A stretch of DNA of 9,382 bases from Thermoplasmata archaeon. Its GTDB lineage: Archaea > Thermoplasmatota > Thermoplasmata > RBG-16-68-12. Location of the stretch: contig JAJYKG010000073.1 in the NCBI GenBank assembly GCA_021788795.1, positions 1 to 9,382 of the forward strand, in the 5' to 3' direction. Shown piece by piece: positions 1-6,418 of this stretch. Below the pieces are notes generated by a model. It worked only from the letters and a program-made list of their open reading frames with translations. It had not been told where the DNA came from and did not search any database. Within the stretch, counting starts at the first letter, position 1. Every line of letters starts with the position of its first letter. Both the position numbers and the translations under genes were made by a program.

Positions 1-1353
1 CGCCAGGAGGACCTGGACGTGGCCCTGGGGCTGCATGAACCCGCCCATCACGCCGAACGAGGCGTACAGGGAACCGTCCTCCCGCGTCGCCATCGCGGGG
101 ATGATCGTGTGGTAGGGCCGTTTCCCGGGTGCGAGGGCGTTCGGGTGGCCGGGGTCCAGGGAGAAGTTCGCGCCGCGGTTCTGGAGAGGGAACCCTGCGC
201 CCTCGGGCACGATGCCCGTCCCGAAGCCCATGTAGTTGCTGTTGATGAACGAGCAGGCGTTCCCGTTGCCGTCGACGACGCTGAAGTACACGGTGTCGGA
301 ACCGGCCGCCGGCTTGCCGGGCGAGGCGCGGGGGTTCGCCTTCTTCGGGTCGATGAGGGCCGCGCGCTCCTGGGCGTACGCCGGGGAGAGCAATCCCCGG
401 ATGGGCACCTTCGCCTTCACGGGGTCCGCGATGTAGCGGCGGCCGTCCGCGAACGCGAGGCGGAGGGCCTCGGTCAGGAGATGGAGGCGGTCCGCGGACA
501 GGCCGTCCGCCGGCAGGTTCAATTGGGCGAGCAGGTTCAGCGTCAGGAGGGCCACCAGGCCCTGGCCGTTCGGCGGGCACTCCCAGAGGCGCACGCCGCG
601 GTATGCGGTGGACAGGGGCTCGTCCCAAGTGGAATGGTGGGCCGCCAGGTCCTCCGCCGTCATCACGCCGCCCGCGGCCTGGACGACCGCCGCAATCCGC
701 TTCGCGAGGTCGCCCTTGTAGAAGGCGTCCTTCCCGCCCTTCGCGATCGCCTCGAAGGTGCGCGCAAGGCCGGGGTTGCGGAAGACTTCGCCCGCCGCGG
801 GCGCGCGGCCGTCCACCAGGAGCTGCGACCCGCCGGGGGCATGGCTGAGCTGGCGCTTGGCGCCTCCGGCCCAATAGTGGGCCGTGATCGGCTCGACGGG
901 AAAGCCCTCCTTCGCGAGCCGGGTCGCCGGCGCGAGGACCCGCTCCATCTCCATGGAGCCGTGCCGCTCCACGAGGTCGCACCATCCCGCGCACGCGCCC
1001 GGCACCGTGATGTTGTGCGCGTGGAACGGCGGCAGGCCGTCCGCGAAGCCCTGCTCCCTCAGGAGATCGAGGGTGAGCCCGGAGGGCGCGCGGCCCGACC
1101 CGTTCAGCGCGGTGACCTTGCCCGACGCCCCGTCGTAGTGCAGGGCGAACATGTCGCCGCCCAGCCCCGTGGACGTCGGTTCGGTCAGGGCGAGGGCCGC
1201 GGCCGTGGCCACCGCCGCATCGGCCGCGTTCCCGCCCTGCCGCAGGATCTCGAGCCCCGCCTCCGAGGCCAAGGGCTGGCTCGATGCGACGATCCCATGG
1301 CGCGCGTACACGGCCGACCGCCGCGAGACGAAGGGGAGTTGCATGGAATCCAT
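1..1353 (-). CDS. gamma-glutamyltransferase family protein (YwrD-like), 3' end outside window
   Basis: This is an Ntn-hydrolase of the gamma-glutamyltranspeptidase family, which cleaves or transfers gamma-glutamyl groups from glutathione-like substrates after autoprocessing into two chains. The 451 codons present read as one uninterrupted frame. The N-terminal part has the family block GGNAADAAVA near residue 40 followed by LTEPTSTGLGGD. The processing/catalytic threonine is T354 in SDTVYFSVVDGNGNACSF, which begins the small subunit; it is followed by NSNYMGFGTGI and by the NRGANFSL and GKRPYHTIIPAM blocks. The DTVYFS variant of the motif resembles YwrD-type members more than E. coli Ggt (TTHYSV). 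No signal peptide is visible, so a cytoplasmic location is likely, unlike periplasmic Ggt. The ATG at 1353 is chosen because family similarity starts soon after it; a second ATG lies at 1344 and a TTG at 1374. The C-terminal tail (probably 70 or so residues) is missing. The substrate is unknown. Confidence 0.93.
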   Translation of the reverse strand, partial: MDSMQLPFVSRRSAVYARHGIVASSQPLASEAGLEILRQGGNAADAAVATAAALALTEPTSTGLGGDMFALHYDGASGKVTALNGSGRAPSGLTLDLLREQGFADGLPPFHAHNITVPGACAGWCDLVERHGSMEMERVLAPATRLAKEGFPVEPITAHYWAGGAKRQLSHAPGGSQLLVDGRAPAAGEVFRNPGLARTFEAIAKGGKDAFYKGDLAKRIAAVVQAAGGVMTAEDLAAHHSTWDEPLSTAYRGVRLWECPPNGQGLVALLTLNLLAQLNLPADGLSADRLHLLTEALRLAFADGRRYIADPVKAKVPIRGLLSPAYAQERAALIDPKKANPRASPGKPAAGSDTVYFSVVDGNGNACSFINSNYMGFGTGIVPEGAGFPLQNRGANFSLDPGHPNALAPGKRPYHTIIPAMATREDGSLYASFGVMGGFMQPQGHVQVLLA

Positions 1354-1384
1354 CTCGCTACCGGAGAGGACCAATGCGTCCGGA

Positions 1385-1399
1385 GATACATACCTCCTT
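1385..1399 (-). promoter_or_regulatory. possible promoter of the gamma-glutamyltransferase gene
   Basis: On the minus strand a purine-rich AAGGAGG (BRE-like, or a Shine-Dalgarno-like run) is followed directly by TATGTATC. The TATA-like core is about 35 nt before the ATG at 1353, a normal archaeal TATA-to-start spacing with a leader of roughly 10 nt. The AAGGAGG is too far (about 38 nt) from the ATG to act as its ribosome binding site. Weak call, based on spacing and composition only. Confidence 0.35.
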
Positions 1400-1596
1400 T
1401 GCTTTCAAGCCGTTGGGAGGATCATCGGCCGGCTCTTAGCTTCGGACACTCCATGCTCGCGGATTCCGGGCAGACCTCGAGAGCGGGTATACGTGGCGGG
1501 GAACCATGGCGCGACGAGGGGGTGCAATCATGATGGAGCGGAGTGGGACAACGCTTACGCTACCGCAGTGCGCCTCCAGCGGGATCGCTCGCAGAG
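1400..1596. other. non-coding stretch, lower GC
   Basis: This lies between the gamma-glutamyltransferase promoter region and the end of the Hint pseudogene. Codon periodicity is absent, all open frames in it are short and lack recognisable motifs, and no tRNA-like fold or long repeat is apparent. It is visibly less GC-rich than the flanking genes. Confidence 0.5.
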
Positions 1597-2915
1597 CTAC
1601 CCGACGCCCGCGGCGAAGCCGAGACCATGTGGCGTGCACCGCGACTCGTCTGGAAACCATGGCCGGCTTCGACTCACTCCTCGCATCGGATCGCCTCTCG
1701 AGGGCAATTTCGAGTCCGCGAGGATGCTATTGGCCATGAAGTTGTTCAGTGGCTCGGTCGCGAGGTCCCAGACTTTGTAATTGCCCGTGAGGATTTCGAT
1801 CCAGGTTATATTGATCCACGTCTGGGACACGGGCTGGAACAGTTCCTCACCCACTCGAAGCCCGTAGGGGTTCCGCGCCCAGTCGACCCACGTGTCGTTG
1901 CGGACTGACCGGGGCTGGTCGGTCGTTGTTGCACTGGGGAGCCCGTCATTGAGGGATATCGCCTGGCGTACGTGGGTTGACGTGATGCGGGCAACCTTCA
2001 CCGGTTCAAGTCTTCCCCTTGAGGAATTGTACCCCATTCCCAGGTCGCCGAGTTTCAATCTGTCAACTTCCTTGACCGACAAGTCCGGGAGGAGAACCTC
2101 GGTCCCCGACAGAATGCAGCCACCACCGCCACCACCGCCCGATGGTGGGTCAAAATAGACGAGTACCGTGTTTCCCAGGTCCACCTTAGTGGGATTCGAA
2201 TCGCGACCGATGTCGCCGGTCCAGACAGAAGCATAGACGTGAGTCCCGTCAGACTTGGAACTGCACTACACCATGAGGGTGACTAGGCGAACGTCCCCCT
2301 GGTGGACGGTCTCCCACCCGCCCCAGGGGGCGGTTGAGCGACATGAAGGTGGTCCCAGCTGCCGGAGAAGTCAACCCAGTGGAGGCCACCGCTCGTGTCG
2401 TAGACCGTTCGTGTGTAATTCCCGTAGGGATTGCCTGCGGAGTAGTGGTTGACGTACATGTCCACGACGAATGAGTTGCCCGCCGCGCCAGCCTGATCCT
2501 CGGCAAAGCTCATGCGCAGCTTATCGATCTCGAGGGAACGGGCCCCGTTCTTGACGAAGACCGAGCTATCGGCGGAGGCCTCCCATCTGGATGTGAATGA
2601 ACGTGTTGCGGAGCCCTGGGTGTAGGGGCTCGACGGGCACTTGACGCCCACCCAACTGCCCCCGTCCGGATCTATGGAGGCGAGGTAGCCCCATCCAGTT
2701 CCCCAATACCCCGGTCCAGAGCCGACATTCTGGAAGCCGCAGATGTTGCAATTGGTGAGCACGTAGACAGTCGTCCCAGCCTGAGCGGGCGGCGCGAAAA
2801 CAGGCTAGGCACCCATCGCCAACAGCAAGGAGATCGCAACAACCCACCGGCACCTGTGGTTGCGGATCGACGAGAGACACCCCTCACGTTTCGCGCACTC
2901 GACCTTTCTCTGCAT
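1597..2915 (-). pseudogene. decayed secreted protein with C-terminal Hint domain
   Basis: Reading the minus strand from the ATG at 2915 gives a signal peptide (RWVVAISLLLAMGA, then an amber codon at 2805-2807, then PVFAPPAQA before a likely cleavage site). A secreted region of unknown fold follows (from GTTVYVLTNCNICGF to GSWDHLHVAQ). Around 2321-2333, in a CCGCCCCCTGGGG run, the frame is lost; a one-base loss fits. The protein continues in another frame as WGGWETVHQGDVRLVTLMV, a second amber at 2266-2268, then CSSKSDGTHVYASVWTGD, TVLVYFDPPS and a seven-glycine run. The glycine run leads into a Hint domain beginning with Cys at 2116-2118 (CILSGTEVLLPD, LKLGDLGMGYN) and ending NNFMANSILADSK at 1708. 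The open frame then runs on 36 more codons to a TAG at 1597-1599 with no family-like sequence, so the original stop may also be lost. The residue pattern stays protein-like across each lesion, which supports recent decay or sequence error rather than chance. Role unknown. Confidence 0.75.
1708..2118 (-). other. Hint (hedgehog/intein-like) domain within the pseudogene
   Basis: The domain starts at a cysteine straight after a polyglycine linker (GGGGGGGC), as in Hint block A, followed by GTEVLLPD and the VDRLKLGDLGMGYN segment. The block-B region reads TTTDQPRSVRNDTW then LRVGEELFQPV. The C-terminal block reads NYKVWDLATEPLNNFMANSILADSK. Classical self-splicing Hint domains have T-x-x-H in block B and end in His-Asn; here these are TTDQ and Ala-Asp. 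The nucleophile Cys is therefore present, but the residues for splicing and Asn cyclisation are not. I recall similar DQP-type Hint domains in Thermoplasmatota proteins, so these changes may be family traits rather than damage. Confidence 0.75.
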
Positions 2916-3290
2916 GCCTTTTCGCCGTGCACGTCGGAGCGGTTTGGTTGCTGGAGTTGCCTGAGGGCCGCGGTCGCGTGTTGGAACCGGTTCATGGGAT
3001 TCATGCGCACTCTGCAGTGTCCGCATCGTACTGATGACGTCAGACTCCAAGTGCTGCTTCTGCGGGGTCTGCGGTATTGGAGGTGATGCGTCGACGCATC
3101 GGGCGCAAAACGACTCCACGAGCCCCGGTCGGTGCGGGAGCACCAGAATTGCGGCGGGTGCTTCGGCGGGGAAGGATTTCTCCTTCACCTTCGAATTCAC
3201 GGGTCGCCAGCGGGACGTGTCAGCTGGCTCGATGTGGAACAAAGGGACCCACGACTAACACCAACGCGTGGAAACGAAGATACGTACGCG
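2916..3290. other. intergenic region between Hint pseudogene and DUF929 gene
   Basis: About 375 bases between divergently oriented units. Open frames here are proline/arginine-rich shadows without motifs. Small elements visible are a TGACGTCA palindrome near 3034-3043 and a GAAGGA/TCCTTC hairpin near 3172-3188. No convincing TATA box was found upstream of the pseudogene start at 2915, and no tRNA or ncRNA could be recognised. Confidence 0.45.
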
Positions 3291-3300
3291 AGCTTTATGG
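3284..3300 (+). promoter_or_regulatory. archaeal promoter (TATA box) of the DUF929/VKOR unit
   Basis: TTTATGG at 3294-3300, preceded by TACGCGAGC, stands 30-36 nt before the ATG at 3330. With an archaeal TATA-to-start distance of about 25 nt, transcription would begin near 3320-3325, leaving a leader of 5-10 nt without a Shine-Dalgarno. The same TTTATGGCG string occurs in the heme A synthase promoter. Confidence 0.6.
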
Positions 3301-3329
3301 CGTTCTCTCCTCATCACGCGGTGTATTCA

Positions 3330-4391
3330 ATGGCGATGAAGAAGTGCCCCGTCTGCGGGGTTTCCGTGAAGGACGAGAACCTGCTCCGTCATGTCCGCAA
3401 CCAGCACCCCCACGACAAGGTCGAGGGTCTGGAGGACCTCCGCCCTGCCCGCACGCGGCCCCGCCGCGACTGGAAGGACGACGTCGCCCGGGTCGGGACC
3501 GTCCTCGCCGTGGCCGGGATCGTCTGGCTCGTGCTGGCGCTCCTCTTCCCCGCGCCCATCGGGGTCATCGTCCCCGCCTTCCCGCACCTGGCTGTGCTCG
3601 TCCTCGTGGGCGTCGGGCTGCTCTCCGTGGGCTGGGTCCTCGGGTCGACCAGCCTTCAGCGGTCGGGCGCGAAGCTCGCGGCCGTCGGCGTGGTCCTCGG
3701 CTTGGTATTCGCCGGCTCGACTGTGTTCCTCGCCGCCCAGGAGGGCATCCCGACCCTGGACCGGAGTCCGGTTTCCGTGGCGCAGGGCTGGGTGAAGGCC
3801 AACAACGCCGTGTGGAAGTCCGGCGCCTTGCCCGTGCTCTTCTACTACGGCTCCGCCGGCTGCCCCTACTGCGCCGCCTCCAGCTGGGCGCTGTACGAGG
3901 CGCTCCTCCAGTTCGGCTCCGTCACGGGCTACACGTACACGACCTCCGATCCGAATGACGTGTATCCGAACACCCCCGCCATCGACCTGGCGCACGCCTC
4001 CCTCTCCAGCAGCTACATCAGCATGGACGTGAAAGCGGGGGACAACAACCTGCAGATCTCCGTCCCGCCCCTGTCCCCGGTGGAGAGCGCGTACGTGACC
4101 ACGTACAATCCCAGCAGCAGCCTGCCCTTCTACTCGGCGGGCGGGATCTACTTCCGCGTGGGCACGCTCGTGGATCCCAGCCTCTACGCGAGCGGCGGCG
4201 TCCCCCTGACGCCGACGGAGGTCCTCCAGGTCCTCTCCTCCCAGTCCGGAACCCTCTACCAGGCCATCCACCAGGCCCAAGTCTACGTCGAGGCCTACCT
4301 GGTCCTCGTCTGCCGGGCCGCCGCGATCGAACCCCCGCCCGCCGTGCTGGCGGACCCCGCGGTCACCGCGGCGCTCTCGGCAATCGGCTGA
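3330..4391 (+). CDS. zinc-finger, membrane-anchored DUF929 thioredoxin-like protein (CPYC)
   Basis: A 353-residue protein in three parts. Residues 6-28 form a single C2H2-type zinc finger (C6, C9, H21, H26 or H28). Residues about 52-135 hold three transmembrane segments (VGTVLAVAGIVWLVLALLF, LAVLVLVGVGLLSVGWVLG, LAAVGVVLGLVFAGSTVFL). The remainder is a DUF929-like thioredoxin-fold domain with FYYGSAGCPYCAASSWALYE, its redox pair at C178/C181, and the characteristic SDPNDVYPNTPAIDLAHASLSS segment. An odd number of helices places the finger in the cytoplasm if the CPYC domain is outside. The ATG at 3330 is preferred over upstream in-frame starts because it follows the TATA box at the right spacing and leads at once into the zinc finger; the ATG at 3336 is an alternative. 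The VKOR gene follows 9 nt downstream, so the likely role is thiol-disulfide exchange outside the membrane with VKOR as oxidant. What the finger binds is unknown. Confidence 0.85.
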   Translation: MAMKKCPVCGVSVKDENLLRHVRNQHPHDKVEGLEDLRPARTRPRRDWKDDVARVGTVLAVAGIVWLVLALLFPAPIGVIVPAFPHLAVLVLVGVGLLSVGWVLGSTSLQRSGAKLAAVGVVLGLVFAGSTVFLAAQEGIPTLDRSPVSVAQGWVKANNAVWKSGALPVLFYYGSAGCPYCAASSWALYEALLQFGSVTGYTYTTSDPNDVYPNTPAIDLAHASLSSSYISMDVKAGDNNLQISVPPLSPVESAYVTTYNPSSSLPFYSAGGIYFRVGTLVDPSLYASGGVPLTPTEVLQVLSSQSGTLYQAIHQAQVYVEAYLVLVCRAAAIEPPPAVLADPAVTAALSAIG

Positions 4392-4400
4392 GGGGAGCCC

Positions 4401-4856
4401 ATGGCCGACGTCTCGGTGCTGAGGCGGCTCTTGGTTGTGTGCCTGCTCGCGGGCCTCGCCCTGAGCGTGTACGCCGCGCTGGAGACCCTGGACCCCGCGT
4501 TGCAGGGGACCTGCACCGTGAACTCGTACATCAGCTGCGGGAAGGTCGCTCAGAGCCCGTACAGCTTCATCGGCCCCCTCCCCGTCTGGTCGCTCGGCGT
4601 CGGGGGCTTCGTTGTGCTCCTGGCGCTCACCGTCCTCCATGTCCGGAGCGGCGAGGCGCGATGGCTCTCGTGGCTGTGGATCTTCGCTGTCCTCGGGTTG
4701 GTGGCCACGGTCGCACTCTTCGCGGTGGAGGTGTTTCTCATCAACGCGCTCTGCCCGGTCTGCATCTCCTCGTATGTCGCCGAGTGGGCGGTCCTCGGGG
4801 TCGTTTGGCGTCTCAGCCGTGAGACGCCGGGCGCGTCCGCGCGGTCCTCCGCCTAG
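4401..4856 (+). CDS. vitamin K epoxide reductase (VKOR) family protein
   Basis: A 151-residue four-helix membrane protein that in bacteria and archaea passes electrons from a DsbA-like partner to quinone, generating disulfides. The full set of VKOR landmarks is present: loop cysteines C38 and C46 in TCTVNSYISCGKV, the conserved serine S52 and YSFIGPLPVWSLG after it, and the active-site C118-P-V-C121 in LINALCPVCISSYVAEW at the end of helix 4. Hydrophobic segments lie near residues 8-27, 61-80, 90-113 and 120-137. The gene starts 9 nt after the DUF929 stop codon, so the two are almost surely cotranscribed and may be translationally coupled. It ends with TAG, showing that amber works as a stop in this genome. 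No thioredoxin domain is fused; the upstream CPYC protein is the obvious partner. Confidence 0.93.
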   Translation: MADVSVLRRLLVVCLLAGLALSVYAALETLDPALQGTCTVNSYISCGKVAQSPYSFIGPLPVWSLGVGGFVVLLALTVLHVRSGEARWLSWLWIFAVLGLVATVALFAVEVFLINALCPVCISSYVAEWAVLGVVWRLSRETPGASARSSA

Positions 4857-4883
4857 CCAGGGCCCGGCGTCGTGGAGCACGCT

Positions 4884-4897
4884 CGAAGGATTTATGG
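4884..4897 (+). promoter_or_regulatory. archaeal BRE/TATA promoter of heme A synthase
   Basis: CGAAGGA (4884-4890, purine-rich BRE) followed by TTTATGG (4891-4897). The TATA centre is about 40 nt before the GTG at 4934, so the predicted transcription start is near 4920. This would give a short leader containing the GGAGG at 4921-4925. Confidence 0.65.
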
Positions 4898-4920
4898 CGG
4901 TGAAGGGTCTGCCACGGGCC

Positions 4921-4925
4921 GGAGG
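4921..4925 (+). promoter_or_regulatory. Shine-Dalgarno site deciding the GTG start of heme A synthase
   Basis: GGAGG lies 8 nt before the GTG at 4934 and matches the archaeal 16S rRNA 3' end. It supports GTG 4934 rather than the in-frame ATG further inside the first helix. Confidence 0.6.
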
Positions 4926-4933
4926 CGTGTCGC

Positions 4934-5413
4934 GTGAGCCGCCGCAAGGTGTTCCTCGCCGTGGTCGTCGCCGCCACGCTCATGGCCTACGTGACGATCG
5001 TCGTGGGCGGAGACCTCACGGCGACCGATTCCGGCTTCGCCTGCGGGTCCAGCTGGCCGTTCTGTCCCGGGGGCGTCATCCCCCCGAACCTCAACAACCC
5101 CAGCGTCGCGAGGGAGTTCACCCACCGCGTCGTCGCCTTCACGACGTCCCTCCTCATCCTCGCCACGCTCATCCTCGCGCTCCTGTGGTACCGTCGTGAC
5201 CCGAGGATCCTGTACCTGTCCGTGGCCAGCATGGGGATGCTCGTCGTCCAGGTGCTCCTGGGCATGGTCACGGTCCAGTCGGACCTGTCGCCCGACGTCG
5301 TGACGGCGCACCTCGCCCTGGGCACCGCGACGTTCGCCGCGACGCTCGTCCTCGCCGTGGTCTGTCTCCTGAGGCCGCCCGCCGAGCCGGGACCGGCCGC
5401 GGCACCCAGCTGA
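4934..5413 (+). CDS. ctaA: heme A synthase, half-size archaeal CtaA/COX15
   Basis: A 159-residue integral membrane protein that converts heme O to heme A for the oxidase encoded nearby. Bacterial and mitochondrial CtaA/COX15 have eight helices as two four-helix halves; this one has four (about 6-25, 66-85, 92-113 and 123-145), like the half-size archaeal enzymes, which probably act as oligomers. Key residues seen are the extracytoplasmic cysteine pair C37 and C44 in SGFACGSSWPFCPGG, the catalytic-type glutamate and heme ligand in E61-F-T-H64-R, and the second histidine H126 in VVTAHLALG. The gene has its own promoter after the VKOR gene and meets the bicupredoxin gene tail to tail, 60 nt apart. 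The GTG start is backed by a GGAGG site. No heme O synthase (CtaB) gene is in the window. Confidence 0.92.
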   Translation: MSRRKVFLAVVVAATLMAYVTIVVGGDLTATDSGFACGSSWPFCPGGVIPPNLNNPSVAREFTHRVVAFTTSLLILATLILALLWYRRDPRILYLSVASMGMLVVQVLLGMVTVQSDLSPDVVTAHLALGTATFAATLVLAVVCLLRPPAEPGPAAAPS

Positions 5414-5473
5414 GCGAGATTTCCGGTCGGCGCGGAACGGCCCCCGGCGCGGTGCCCGCGCGCTTCCGGCCCG
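5414..5473. other. convergent intergenic spacer between ctaA and the bicupredoxin gene
   Basis: Sixty bases separate the two facing stop codons. The spacer is GC-rich with no T-run, so no archaeal oligo-T terminator could be recognised on either strand. Confidence 0.4.
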
Positions 5474-6418
5474 TCACTTCCGCAGGCGCGCGGCTCTCGA
5501 CGCGCGCACCTGGTACACGGCCGCCAGGAACAGGACGCCGACGATGACCACGAGCATGATCCCCGGGATCAGGCCGATGGGGAGGCCCTGGGGCGCCGCG
5601 CCGGAGCTCGGTCCGATGACGATGATCATGCCCCACATCACGTTGGGATGGATGCCGCAGCGGTAGGCGAACGTCCCGGCCCTCGTCGCGGTGAAGCTCC
5701 AGTTGAGCGGGCTGGGCTGCGGCGAGCCGAACCCCGGGGACTGCACCTCGCCGCCGTTCACGCTCGAGCTGTTGTCGTAGTCGATGAACCAGGTGTGCTC
5801 GATGCCGTCCGCAGAGTAGAGGGTCAGGGTGACGTTGGCCCCTTCCGCGACGATCAGGGTGGGCCCCGGGGCGGAGATGTTCGTGTGGTTGAAGCCCCAT
5901 CCGATGTGGGGCGCGAGCACGCTCCCGTACAGGGTGTAGCGGGTCGGCGCGGAGATCGTGATGAAGCCCGTCATGTCGGACGGGTGGAACTTGCAGCGGT
6001 AGACGAACGTCCCGATGGTGTCCGCCGTGAAGTTCCAGACCACGGAGTTCGAAGTGCTGAAGTCCGGCGAGCTGGGCTCGCCCAGATCCGGGATGCTGTT
6101 GTTGTTGTAGTCGATGAACCAGTTGTGCGTGGCGCCGTCCACGGCGATCAGCGTGAGCTGGACCACGTCCCCGTACGCGACGTACAGGTGCGGCCCCGGG
6201 TTCGTGGTGTTGTTCGCGGCCCAGCCCCAGCCCACGGTGGGCGGGATGACCCCGCCGTACAGGGTGAACCGGTCCACGGTCCCGCTCCGGACGGAGGGGA
6301 GGGACGTCGAGGCGCGGGCGGGCGCGGGCAAGGCGAACGCCACCAGGGCCACGCCCACGAGGACCGCCGCGACGAGGGCGGCCTCAAGACGTGACCGTGA
6401 GGGTACCGACCATCGCAT
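5474..6418 (-). CDS. membrane-anchored tandem blue-copper protein (bicupredoxin)
   Basis: A 314-residue secreted protein: an N-terminal signal or anchor helix (about 13-36, ALPAPARAS), two plastocyanin-like domains (about 48-157 and 158-273), a Gly/Pro linker, a C-terminal helix (about 280-304) and a basic cytoplasmic tail RASRAARLRK. Both domains keep a full type-1 copper set: H98, C142, H145 and M149 or D148-M149 in domain 1 (GATHNWFIDY, YRCKFHPSDM), and H208, C254, H257 with M261 or M264 in domain 2 (GIEHTWFIDY, YRCGIHPNVMWGM). The two halves share a YTLYG/FTLYG opening, GWG/GWGF, PGP and FIDY segments, so they arose by duplication. The start codon lies inside the coxB gene (35-nt overlap), implying cotranslation with subunit II. 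The likely role is an electron carrier delivering electrons to the CuA centre in place of cytochrome c. This is inference from context; a copper-handling role is the alternative. Confidence 0.9.
   Translation of the reverse strand: MRWSVPSRSRLEAALVAAVLVGVALVAFALPAPARASTSLPSVRSGTVDRFTLYGGVIPPTVGWGWAANNTTNPGPHLYVAYGDVVQLTLIAVDGATHNWFIDYNNNSIPDLGEPSSPDFSTSNSVVWNFTADTIGTFVYRCKFHPSDMTGFITISAPTRYTLYGSVLAPHIGWGFNHTNISAPGPTLIVAEGANVTLTLYSADGIEHTWFIDYDNSSSVNGGEVQSPGFGSPQPSPLNWSFTATRAGTFAYRCGIHPNVMWGMIIVIGPSSGAAPQGLPIGLIPGIMLVVIVGVLFLAAVYQVRASRAARLRK

Noticed and set aside
19..1533. 504-codon open frame on the plus strand
   Set aside because: Antisense to a clear gamma-glutamyltransferase with an intact catalytic block, so it is a composition artefact.
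1708..2118. Hint domain as a true intein
   Set aside because: It lies at the C-terminus after a glycine linker, with no C-extein and no terminal His-Asn, so it is not a splicing intein.
2266..2807. The two in-frame TAG codons as pyrrolysine or a reassigned amber code
   Set aside because: The VKOR gene ends naturally at TAG (4854-4856), and the same gene also carries a frameshift, so decay or sequence error explains it more simply.
3132..3329. N-terminal extension of the DUF929 protein to an upstream ATG
   Set aside because: The extension has no recognisable sequence and would place the TATA box inside the coding region; ATG 3330 leads straight into the zinc finger.
3327..4880. 517-codon open frame on the minus strand
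   Set aside because: It is the shadow of the DUF929 and VKOR genes. Its composition is Arg/Gly/Asp-rich with no motifs, as expected opposite high-GC coding DNA.
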